Shown in pieces: positions 1 to 5,593 of a stretch of DNA of 5,593 nt. The first letter of the stretch is position 1. Each line of letters begins with the position of its first letter. A model generated the notes under the pieces. That model searched no databases and was not told the DNA's origin. It saw nothing but the letters and a program-made list of their open reading frames with translations. The stretch comes from Nitrososphaeraceae archaeon. GTDB taxonomy: Archaea; Thermoproteota; Nitrososphaeria; Nitrososphaerales; Nitrososphaeraceae. A program made the position numbers and the translations under genes. The stretch spans positions 1-5,593 of the forward strand of contig JAICSL010000128.1 in the NCBI GenBank assembly GCA_025936955.1, read 5' to 3'.

Positions 1-2
1 AA

Positions 3-479
3 TCAAAAATTGTAAAAAGAAATGATGTTTTCCTAGATACCGAATTGGAAAAATCTCCGCTTTCTGTTAAGGCAAAAATATTGCAAAATTTTATGAGTTC
101 TTGTTGCTATTCTAACGATCAGTTGATTGTAGGCATTGATCCTGGAAAAAGAATTGGCATATCTATTTTATATTATAATTTCGAATTGGATAAAATAATT
201 GTATTATCTGTACAATCTGCTATTGAAAAAATATCTGTAATTTTATCTGCCATTGACTCTCAAAAAAAAATTGTTAGAATAGGTGATGGTAGTTTAACTT
301 TATCCTATCAGATTGCTAATGTTTTAAAAAAATATTTTAAAGATGAAGTGATAGTTGAAATTGTTGATGAATCTGGTACATCTATTAGACAAGGAACTGA
401 GATAAATCGACGAGGAATACGGGATATAAGCTCGGCAAGAAAAATCGCATTTAGAAATGGCCGTATATATGAAAGATAG
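3..479 (+). CDS. RuvC/YqgF-like RNase H-fold protein, 5' end outside the window
   Basis: Probably a nuclease-type protein of the RuvC/YqgF (RNase H-like) superfamily. Counting from a TTG at 45, the motif VGIDPGKRIG (about residues 29-38) is the first beta-strand with its catalytic Asp (D32). EIVDESGTS (about 105-113) resembles the second acidic strand of YqgF proteins (E109), and the helix RDISSARKIA (about 126-135) supplies the third acid (D127). All three expected acidic positions are therefore present. TTG 45 could start a 144-residue protein, but the same frame has no stop back to base 3 and reads plausible protein (SKIVKRNDVFLDTELEKSPL), so I treat the gene as 5'-partial. It ends with TAG, 83 nt before the tRNA. 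The family tells us the likely fold; whether it resolves Holliday junctions, trims rRNA or does something else cannot be read from this sequence. Confidence 0.72.
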   Translation, partial: SKIVKRNDVFLDTELEKSPLSVKAKILQNFMSSCCYSNDQLIVGIDPGKRIGISILYYNFELDKIIVLSVQSAIEKISVILSAIDSQKKIVRIGDGSLTLSYQIANVLKKYFKDEVIVEIVDESGTSIRQGTEINRRGIRDISSARKIAFRNGRIYER

Positions 480-524
480 TTTATATGATGTTATTTAATT
501 TTTATTTTTGAATAAAAGATAAAA

Positions 525-534
525 TTATATTAAT
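525..534 (+). promoter_or_regulatory. TATA-like box A upstream of tRNA-Gly
   Basis: The stretch TTATATTAAT lies about 30-38 nt upstream of the mature tRNA 5' end. That fits an archaeal TBP site if transcription starts a few bases before the tRNA. The whole intergenic stretch is very AT-rich, so the exact box is uncertain. Confidence 0.4.
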
Positions 535-562
535 TAATGATGGATTAATTTTTTATTCTTAT

Positions 563-637
563 GCGAAGTTGGCCCAGCCTGGTTAAGGTACGAGCTTCCC
601 AAGCTCGGGATCGCGGGTTCAAATCCCGCACTTCGCA
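563..637 (+). tRNA. tRNA-Gly (anticodon CCC)
   Basis: A full cloverleaf folds by eye. The 7-bp acceptor stem is GCGAAGT/ACTTCGC (563-569 with 630-636) with A as discriminator at 637. The D-arm begins GCCC and has the loop AGCCTGGTTA. The anticodon stem CGAGC/GCTCG (591-595 with 603-607) encloses TTCCCAA, placing CCC at 598-600. The variable loop has five bases. The T-arm GCGGG-TTCAAAT-CCCGC spans 613-629. All stems but the D-stem are perfectly paired; the D-stem has one G-T wobble and an unpaired 13-22. CCA is not encoded and there is no intron. CCC reads GGG codons, and U33 and the A discriminator are as expected for glycine. Confidence 0.96.
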
Positions 638-641
638 CTTG

Positions 642-646
642 TTTTT
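642..646 (+). terminator. T-run after tRNA-Gly
   Basis: Five consecutive T residues begin 5 nt after the discriminator base. Oligo-T tracts terminate archaeal RNA polymerase, and this position is the natural place for the tRNA transcript to end. Confidence 0.4.
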
Positions 647-651
647 AGATT

Positions 652-664
652 GATTTGAACCCGC
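652..664 (-). repeat. 13-nt inverted copy of the tRNA-Gly T-arm
   Basis: GATTTGAACCCGC is the exact reverse complement of bases 613-625, the 5' strand and loop of the tRNA-Gly T-arm. The match stops abruptly: the minus strand continues with AATCT instead of the closing stem CCGC. No acceptor or anticodon arm is recognisable further along the minus strand. It may be a scrap of another tRNA gene or a scar of integration at the tRNA. Confidence 0.5.
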
Positions 665-721
665 TTGTCTACATTGCGTACAAAATTTATACCGGATTCT
701 TCTTTCCTGCTTGGTCACCTT

Positions 722-1840
722 TTATTTTATAGTTGATAGAAATGTATTTAATATCTTACCAATTTCTTCTGGATATTGGTTCACTACTGCATGACCAGCA
801 TCTTTTATCTGAACAAGCCATGCTCCTGGAACCTTGCTTGCAATGACCAAAGCATTTGCATGTGGGACATAGAGATTATCATCTGTTCCAGCAATGACCA
901 ATGTGGGTTTTGCCAATTTAGCTTCTGCATCACAAACACCGCTCCAGTTTTTTGCCTCCCAAGCCAACCCCAAATTGTTCTGGTTGTTCATCGCTTCAGG
1001 TGAAAGACCAGGCTTTGCTGCTGCTACCGTCATATTTTCTGGAATGTCAAGAGATTCAGGATGCAGTTTGATCCATCCTGATCCTAATGAGGCAACTACA
1101 AGCTGTTTCATTTCATCTGCAGTGGTCGGAATATTATTTACAGTTTTGTTTACAATATCGGCTTGAAGTTTATAAAACTCGGCTGGTTTAGGTATGCCAT
1201 CTTTTCCACCACACGACCCAGCGATAATTATGACACTGCTAACCTTATCGGGATGCGCGATTGCAAACTGTTGGGTTATGAATGCACCTAAAGAATAACC
1301 AAGAACGTTTGCCTTTTGTATCTTCAGGGCATCCATCAAACCCGCAGTATCATTTGCAAGTACCTGTACAGAATATGGTTCCGTACCAGAAGTGGTATTT
1401 CCAATTCCACGATAATCAAACACAATTACTGTGTGATTTGAAGACAGCCTGCTCAAAAGGGCTGGGTCCCATCCATTCATAGTGTCAGAACCACCACTAT
1501 GAAGTATTATTGGGTCTCCTTTACCAAAGACTTTGTACGCAATATCTATATCTCCAACATGAACCTTTTTTAATGGGATGTTTTGGATGTTTACCAAGGC
1601 CGTAGTAGTATTGGTGGAATTGGCTTGGCCTGAATTAGCTTGACCATACACTATATTAGCAACGTTATAATAACCATAGTTACTAATTGATGAGCTTAAA
1701 ACTATGAGTGTTGATAATGCTGCTATAATAAAAATATAATTCTTTTTTACATGTCTATTACTATACACGATCCTATTCATATGATGAAGTATATAAAGGG
1801 ACAAATAAATGACGATTGCCTGTTCATACGTAACAGTCAT
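722..1840 (-). CDS. Secreted or membrane-anchored alpha/beta hydrolase
   Basis: Alpha/beta-hydrolase fold enzyme (fold-1 type), probably an esterase- or peptidase-like hydrolase; the substrate is not predictable. The nucleophile elbow is GYSLG (residues 181-185, Ser183). The acid is most likely Asp321 in AGTDDNLYVP, and the base His350 in DAGHAVV, so the triad is complete. An HSGGSD stretch (114-119) sits where the oxyanion loop is expected, and FDYRGIGNT (141-149) matches the conserved strand-turn. Residues about 210-300 form the variable cap. Residues 33-55 are one strongly hydrophobic helix, followed by NIVYGQ and an N/T/S-rich linker, indicating export or anchoring at the outer face of the membrane. 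The longest frame starts at ATG 1840, but Met21 (codon 1778-1780) lies just before the signal segment and may be the true start, giving 352 residues. Ends with TAA. The next gene in its orientation, upstream, is 266 nt away. Confidence 0.88.
   Translation of the reverse strand: MTVTYEQAIVIYLSLYILHHMNRIVYSNRHVKKNYIFIIAALSTLIVLSSSISNYGYYNVANIVYGQANSGQANSTNTTTALVNIQNIPLKKVHVGDIDIAYKVFGKGDPIILHSGGSDTMNGWDPALLSRLSSNHTVIVFDYRGIGNTTSGTEPYSVQVLANDTAGLMDALKIQKANVLGYSLGAFITQQFAIAHPDKVSSVIIIAGSCGGKDGIPKPAEFYKLQADIVNKTVNNIPTTADEMKQLVVASLGSGWIKLHPESLDIPENMTVAAAKPGLSPEAMNNQNNLGLAWEAKNWSGVCDAEAKLAKPTLVIAGTDDNLYVPHANALVIASKVPGAWLVQIKDAGHAVVNQYPEEIGKILNTFLSTIK
1790..1797 (-). promoter_or_regulatory. TATA-like sequence inside the 5' end of the hydrolase frame
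   Basis: The minus strand reads TTTATATA, a good archaeal box A, about 10-17 nt before the Met21 codon. It lies inside the longer version of the frame, which hints that the first 20 codons may not be translated. The spacing is too short for a leaderless start exactly at Met21, so this is only a candidate. Confidence 0.25.
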
Positions 1841-1945
1841 GTTCTATATCTTTTTTCGTTACAAATATGGGGAGAAACCTGGTTTGGCTCACCAGAATGG
1901 ACTAGGAAATGCTGAGGAATGAATTAATCCAGACTTTATCATATC

Positions 1946-1961
1946 AAAGACCTTTGTCTTT
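1946..1961. repeat. Short hairpin between hydrolase and acetyltransferase genes
   Basis: AAAGAC and GTCTTT form a perfect 6-bp stem around a CTTT loop. It is followed immediately by the 12-bp palindrome AATTATATAATT (1962-1973). On the minus strand this lies downstream of the acetyltransferase and upstream of the hydrolase, so it could mark a transcript end. In AT-rich DNA it could equally be chance. The rest of 1841-2106 shows no gene. Confidence 0.25.
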
Positions 1962-2106
1962 AATTATATAATTCCAATTATATGTTATATCCAAAAGACT
2001 GTAAACCATATCTGTATCATTACTGAATCGTGACCCAAATATCCAGTTGTAGATCAAACATGCAAAGATATAGTTAGGATTTAGATGACCGTGATTTGTG
2101 CATAAT

Positions 2107-2979
2107 TTAGTATGCCAAAGATGGAAGAAAAGGTATCAATGGTTCTTGGTAAGGGCCAATAGTCATAAGATTTGCAGGCCAGCCGATTTGAAAGCCATTT
2201 TCGAGCAACCAATTGATTATCTCATGGTTCCGAGCAGGTACAAAGAAACCAGGACCAGGGATTACAGACGCATTAGCAATCAGTGCCTTCAGATCCTCAT
2301 TTGATTTTGCAACTGCGTGACCAAGTATACCTATTCCTGCTGCGTAACCTGTAATGATTCCTTCTCTTTCTATCAATGCGGCTACGCCTTGGTCCTTGGC
2401 CCGCTGCAATTCCATTTCCCTTGAAAAACCGTAGGTTAATTTACAAAGATCGTTGCATCTACTAACATCGCGATCATTATGAAGCATGTGAACATCGTCA
2501 CTGCTTGTATTGATCCTGTCTTTTAGTGGTTGACCTTGCATCAAAAATAAAGGTTCTCGGAGGGTGAAGCCAGACTTTGTATATAATACGAATGAACGAA
2601 TGTGACTTGGCGATTGCACTAATCTAATCTGGTCATTGTTTTGTTTTCTAGCCTGAGATAGAACAGCATCCATCAACATTCTACCCACACCTCTTCCCTC
2701 TGCTGAAGGATGGACTGTAAGTGGACCTATCACTGCTACAGGTGAAGGTGGAAATTTATGAAGGAATACGCTTCCTAATGTCTTGCCTTGTCGTTCTGCT
2801 AGAATGCCCCATGAATTTGGATTTCCAAGAAGCCTTCTAATAAGATCTATGCCAAATTCTTCAGAAGGTTGTTCGGAAGGATAACCGTGAGAGGAAGAAA
2901 TGGTTTTATGTGCCTCGTATCCAATCTTACCGCAGATATCTATATCATTCTGCTCTATGGGTCGAATTATTGCACTCAT
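2107..2979 (-). CDS. GNAT-family N-acetyltransferase with C-terminal extension
   Basis: Transfers an acyl group from acetyl-CoA to an unknown acceptor, presumably in the cytoplasm; no signal peptide is visible. The N-terminal GNAT domain (about residues 1-145) opens with IIRPIEQNDID, has the core strand GSVFLHKF (69-76), and carries motif A as LTVHPSAEGRGVGRML (87-102), with the CoA pyrophosphate loop R/GxGxG at 95-99. LYTKSGF (132-138) is the usual motif B helix-turn. Residues about 160-290 form a second domain (KDQGVAALIEREGIITGYA, then WLLENGFQIGWPANLM and a terminal PSLAY). This is the arrangement of 280-290-residue acetyltransferases with a second, GNAT-like C-terminal half, such as the YitH type. 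ATG 2977-2979 is the natural start, because the RPIEQNDID strand follows directly. The gene ends with TAA and appears intact. Confidence 0.88.
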   Translation of the reverse strand: MSAIIRPIEQNDIDICGKIGYEAHKTISSSHGYPSEQPSEEFGIDLIRRLLGNPNSWGILAERQGKTLGSVFLHKFPPSPVAVIGPLTVHPSAEGRGVGRMLMDAVLSQARKQNNDQIRLVQSPSHIRSFVLYTKSGFTLREPLFLMQGQPLKDRINTSSDDVHMLHNDRDVSRCNDLCKLTYGFSREMELQRAKDQGVAALIEREGIITGYAAGIGILGHAVAKSNEDLKALIANASVIPGPGFFVPARNHEIINWLLENGFQIGWPANLMTIGPYQEPLIPFLPSLAY

Positions 2980-3001
2980 TTTTAAATTGCGGAGTTATTT
3001 C

Positions 3002-3009
3002 TGTAAAAA
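3002..3009 (-). promoter_or_regulatory. Box A-like site upstream of the acetyltransferase
   Basis: The minus strand reads TTTTTACA, centred about 26 nt before the ATG. This is the spacing expected for a leaderless archaeal transcript. The match to TTTATATA is only partial. Confidence 0.3.
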
Positions 3010-3349
3010 GTTTTCTATTAAATTAGTATGATATAATTGTAGTATTTACCAAATTAATTTACACAATTATTTATGGATATCCTTGTAGCAGTAAGATATA
3101 TTAAAATACTTATCCTCCTCCTTGTTTTCTTTTATTATCCTCGCCTGGTAGTTGTATCCATTACTGTATAAAATATGATGTTTATTGATTCTATAATATT
3201 GTAGCAGCGAAATAATACAATAACATTGTCAAGTTCTATGATTATTGTTATATGGGGTATAGTCTTATTTGTTCCTTGGACTATGAATACTTTACATTTG
3301 GAGACAGGTGATTACAAAATATATAAAATTTATTCTATTGTATACCATA

Positions 3350-3434
3350 GCCGACTTGTCTAATCGTGAGGATGCAATCCTATTCACAGTATAACTCTCC
3401 CTAGGGTTTGCAGGTTTAAATCCCGTGCCTCGAA
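3350..3434 (+). pseudogene. Degenerate tRNA-like relic, possibly tRNA-Glu-derived
   Basis: Pieces of a tRNA gene occur in the right order. They are a 5' GCCGA, a D-arm-like TTGTCTAATCGTGAGGATGC, an anticodon-loop-like TATTCAC with TTC (Glu) at the anticodon place, a T-arm-like GCAGG-TTTAAAT-CCCGT (3410-3426), and a 3' CCTCGAA. The defects are clear. Position 33 would be A, not U. The anticodon stem does not pair. There are about 12 extra bases between the anticodon and T-arms. The T-arm has the C56 position changed to T and a mismatch, and the acceptor pairs over only about three bases. An AT-rich TATA-like stretch (ATATATAAAATTTATT from 3319) sits about 27 nt upstream, as for a real tRNA promoter. 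Best read as a decayed tRNA gene or integration scar; the Glu identity is tentative. Confidence 0.5.
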
Positions 3435-3547
3435 TTTGTTCTCCTAATTGATTGTTCTAGTTATTTGTTATTATATATATCATAGAATGCATTTTTAAGA
3501 CCCTGTTAACTTGAAATATCTATATCCTTAAAACAACCATATCTTAT

Positions 3548-4147
3548 ATGAAATTAGAAATAGAACACCTTCACAAATTATAGGTTATGGATTGTAATTG
3601 TACTTTTTAGGTTTATCCTTTGGAAACGCTGCAAAAACATTATCTTTCTTAAAAATAGTAAAAATAAGCCACTTAGTTTGGAATTGGATACAAAAGTATA
3701 GGCCAAAGAGATTTCAAAAGAATAGGAAAATCAAAGAGTACATAATTGATGAAACTGCGATAATAGTAAGTTCTGAACTAACATTACTTTGGTTATTATC
3801 GAATCATTAAATAAACATATCCTTTTCTTTCACATATTCAAAGAGCGAAACATGTTTGTTGCTGAACTATTTCTGTCAATGGCAGTACAAAAATAGGCCA
3901 GTATCCAGTTTCACAGATGGTTGTACTTGGGGTCCACAAGCGTGTAGATTCTTGAAACTAACGCATCACCTTCATTCTCATTATGAAAAAAGTATTATTG
4001 AAAGAACAATGCAATACATAAAAGATCGAACTGAAATATTTGATGATTATTTTCCTTGTAAAAAGAACAAGTTTAAATTAAACCATGTTAAACGATGGCT
4101 CAAGTTGTTTGTTTATCCATATAATAAAGAAATAATTTCTTCAGTTA
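3548..4147 (+). pseudogene. Broken IS6/IS240-like DDE transposase, truncated by IS630 insertion
   Basis: Remnant of a DDE transposase of IS6/IS240 type. From a plausible ATG at 3548 (MKLEI) the reading moves to the frame of RTPSQIIGYGL, hits an in-frame TAA at 3595, and resumes with LYFLGLSFGNAAKTLSFL and the helix-turn-helix-like VKISHLVWNWIQKY. The first acid is in YIIDETA (Asp codon 3748-3750). Near 3791 the frame shifts; bases 3792-3896 carry FKERNMFVAELFLS. Near 3880 it shifts back, giving FTDGCTW (second Asp, 3916-3918) and YEKSIIERTMQYIKDRTE (Glu, 4000-4002), then DDYFPCK and VKRWLKLFVYPYNKEI. All three catalytic acids survive, but in different frames. From 4148 the frame runs into the inverted repeat of the next element and ends at an accidental TAA (4186-4188), so the native C-terminus is lost. 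The family name is from motif order; a related archaeal group is possible. Confidence 0.75.
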
Positions 4148-4200
4148 ACAGTTATGTAAATACATGGATGCTTCCTCGTGTAAACTAATACTGCTTGTTT
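4148..4200 (+). repeat. Left terminal inverted repeat of the IS630-like element
   Basis: Begins ACAGTTATGTAAATACATGG. Its inner 21 bases (4180-4200, GTAAACTAATACTGC...) are a perfect reverse complement of 5320-5340. The outer 32 bases match the other end with several substitutions and one missing base. It also supplies the accidental last codons and stop of the interrupted IS6-like frame. Confidence 0.85.
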
Positions 4201-5287
4201 TGCCTCCCTGTTTTTTATTAGTCGAATGTCCAGTCATATACGGCTTTACCAATATCTTGTTCATTTAAAAATGTGGAATTGTTTATAGCTGCTTGTGGCT
4301 GCATCCAATATAACCATATGACTTCAATCAGGTTTAGTTCTAGTGATCTGGTTGTTGGAAGAAATACTAACTGTATTCTTGGATGATGCCTGATAGAGTT
4401 TCTTTTACCTTGTTGGATTTGTGTATAGGTGTGTTATCCAGTACCCAAAATATCTGTTTTACACTGAAATCATATTTTGATCTACTCCTTTTATGAAATC
4501 AAGGATCTGCTGCTGTCCTGTCTTTTGTTTATATGAGTGCGTCCATATCTGATTATCAGTATGATCATAAACACCATCAAATACATTTAGAATGCCTTTT
4601 ATCTTTTGTTGAGCCTTGGATACCTTTGACTCTACAAGGACCATGAGGTCCCACCATATGTTTTCGCTACTACATCTCCCTCCTTCTCATCTTCATAAAG
4701 AAGGACTGAATCAACAGGTAACTTATTGTATCTTAGTTCTTCAATACGCTTTTTTTCAAATGGTATTCTGGATCTGTGCTATTACCAATAGTAATCTTTG
4801 ATTGTCTTGTCTGTACCTTATTCCATGTTTTAGAAGTATGTTTCTAATCTCTGTATGACTTATGGACTACAAGGTTTAGTTCCTTGGATATGTATCCTGC
4901 AAGAACACGACGTAGTGACCATGTTGAAAAGGGTAGTCCAAATTGGTTGATCTTGGATTTTTGACTGCTATCTCCACTCTATCTTTTTTCTCAATCTTGT
5001 CGGTTATCCTGTGTGGTTTGCTTGTATATGTTTTCTGGATATGATACCTTCAATACCTTTCTCATTGAATCGATGTATCCACTTTCTTATGTTGCTATCA
5101 TGATGATTGATTGCCATCATCCTTTTTGAGGAACTGTATATCCTTTATCTTTAAGCAGGAGAATCTTTGCCCTATAACTGGATTCTTTATCATCTCCTTC
5201 CATCATAGCATACAAAATGTTTCTTTGATCATCTTCGGTAATAGACCTGAGGAAAGTATTATCCTCAAAATGATGGTAATATTTTAA
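4185..5287 (-). pseudogene. IS630-family transposase, about nine frameshifts
   Basis: Reading the minus strand and switching frame gives one continuous IS630-type protein. The segments, in order, include YYHHFEDNTFLRSITEDDQ, KILLLKDKGYTVPQ, then HHDSNIRKWIHRFNEKGIEG (helix-turn-helix domain), NPRSTNLDYPF, STWSLRRVLAGYISKELNL, IRNILLKHGIRYRQ, NSTDPEYHLKK, and RIEELRYNKLPVDSVLLYED (first Asp, codon 4689-4691). These are followed by YGGTSWSL, GILNVFDGVYDH, KQIFWVLDNTPIHKSNK (second Asp, 4436-4438), and LVFLPTTRSLELNLIEVIW (Glu, 4323-4325), ending KAVYDWTFD. Two TAA codons (4215-4220) then precede KTGRQNKQY, so the original stop was probably the TAG at 4185-4187 inside the inverted repeat. The original start is not preserved; it was near 5287. 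All DDE acids remain, but about nine frame changes make it inactive. The single longest open piece (4459-4644) is only a fragment of this gene. Confidence 0.85.
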
Positions 5288-5319
5288 GGGTTAGCTAAAG
5301 ATGTTGTAATAGTGTATCT

Positions 5320-5373
5320 AAACAAGCAGTATTAGTTTACAGGAAGAAAGTATCTATATGCTTACACAACTGT
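5320..5373 (-). repeat. Right terminal inverted repeat of the IS630-like element
   Basis: On the minus strand it begins ACAGTTGTGTAAGCATATAG and runs through GTAAACTAATACTGC and on to base 5320. It pairs with 4148-4200, perfectly over the inner 21 bases and imperfectly outside them. It lies just upstream of the transposase remnant, where the promoter would be. Confidence 0.85.
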
Positions 5374-5432
5374 TAACAGAAAGCATTGATAACGGTATTT
5401 TTAAGCCAGACCTATATAGACAATAAATCCCG

Positions 5433-5516
5433 GTGCAAATTCAAAGTCAAAACTCTGCCAGCCAAACTGCATCAGCTTCCATTACAAACAACGGTGGCAA
5501 CTCAGAATTTTTATAA
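5433..5516 (+). pseudogene. Short Gln/Asn/Ser-rich coding remnant
   Basis: An open stretch of 27 codons from GTG to TAA reads QIQSQNSASQTASASITNNG and GNSEFL. The composition (Q, N, S, A, T, G) is unlike random translation of AT-rich DNA and resembles low-complexity segments of thaumarchaeal secreted proteins. The frame is closed by a TAA nine bases before the GTG and there is no visible start signal, so I read it as the broken 3' end of such a gene. The remaining bases of 5374-5593 show nothing else I can name. Confidence 0.35.
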
Positions 5517-5593
5517 AAAGCTTGGAAATACATCCAATTAATAACAACAATTTATATGTATAGGGAAAAAAGGATTTCAATTTTTCTATAACT

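Larger units (their letters stand above)
2980..3547. other. 570-nt stretch without an intact gene
   Basis: AT-rich DNA between the acetyltransferase and the first transposase remnant. It holds the tRNA-like relic described separately, a 9-nt direct repeat TTGTAGCAG (3083-3091 and 3199-3207), and two short hydrophobic frames (3073-3171, 32 codons; 3238-3363, 41 codons plus stop) that I do not accept as genes. The left edge of the IS6-like remnant probably falls near 3500. Confidence 0.5.
4148..5373 (-). mobile_element. Decayed IS630/Tc1-like insertion sequence, about 1.2 kb
   Basis: The element is bounded by imperfect inverted repeats of about 53 bp, with TA dinucleotides directly outside both ends (4146-4147 and 5374-5375). 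This matches the TA target preference of IS630/Tc1/mariner elements. It encloses one degraded minus-strand transposase and nothing else. It sits inside the C-terminal end of the IS6-like transposase gene. The outer edges are inferred from where the repeat meets TA; the palindrome CTGTTAACAG at the right edge leaves a few bases of doubt. Confidence 0.75.

Noticed and set aside
776..1482. Three plus-strand open frames (776-1003, 894-1166, 1282-1482)
   Set aside because: They lie opposite the hydrolase gene, whose catalytic motifs show that the minus strand is the coding one.
2098..2304. Plus-strand open frame of 68 codons
   Set aside because: It is opposite the C-terminal half of the acetyltransferase and shows no motif of its own.
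3350..3434. Functional intron-containing tRNA
   Set aside because: The extra bases do not form a bulge-helix-bulge, U33 is missing, and the acceptor and anticodon stems pair poorly.
4459..4644. Independent 61-residue minus-strand gene
   Set aside because: It is one frame segment of the degraded IS630 transposase; its first codons (MVL) are out-of-frame sequence before VESKV.
4616..4801. Plus-strand open frame of 61 codons inside the IS630-like element
   Set aside because: It is the complement of the transposase segment carrying the first catalytic Asp; no protein motif is visible.
1..5593. CRISPR array, riboswitch, replication origin, or a novel multi-gene system
   Set aside because: There are no spaced direct repeats, no recognisable riboswitch core, no origin repeats, and no set of co-oriented, tightly spaced genes. 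The intact genes here do not form a functional module.

Overview
The window looks like a piece of an ammonia-oxidising archaeon of the Nitrososphaerales, with a Nitrosocosmicus-like feel. This is inference from the AT-rich DNA, the archaeal-style TATA boxes close to starts, an intronless tRNA-Gly without encoded CCA, and a secreted alpha/beta hydrolase whose leader ends in the 'NIVYGQ'-type stretch I associate with thaumarchaeal exported proteins. No rRNA or core metabolic gene fixes the lineage.

Layout, left to right. (1) The 3' part of a RuvC/YqgF-like RNase H-fold protein, whose frame is open to the window edge. (2) A complete tRNA-Gly(CCC) with a TATA-like element upstream, a T-run downstream and a 13-nt inverted copy of its T-arm 15 nt past its 3' end. 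(3) Two intact minus-strand genes: a membrane-anchored or secreted alpha/beta hydrolase with a complete Ser-Asp-His triad, and a GNAT acetyltransferase with a C-terminal extension. (4) About 570 nt without an intact gene, holding a degenerate tRNA-like relic. (5) An insertion-sequence graveyard: an IS6/IS240-like transposase broken by shifts and a stop, interrupted by an IS630/Tc1-like element. The second element has long imperfect terminal inverted repeats and TA at both edges, and its own minus-strand transposase is spread over about ten frame segments. (6) A tail with a short Gln/Asn/Ser-rich coding remnant and no intact gene.

The hydrolase and acetyltransferase are co-oriented but 266 nt apart, so they are probably transcribed separately; nothing ties their functions together. 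The stretch from the tRNA to the IS remnants has the character of an accessory region beside a tRNA gene, with intact cargo-like enzymes next to decayed mobile DNA. I do not see a coherent new defence, secretion or biosynthetic system. The most informative structure is the nested, decayed IS pair and the tRNA-like relic beside it.
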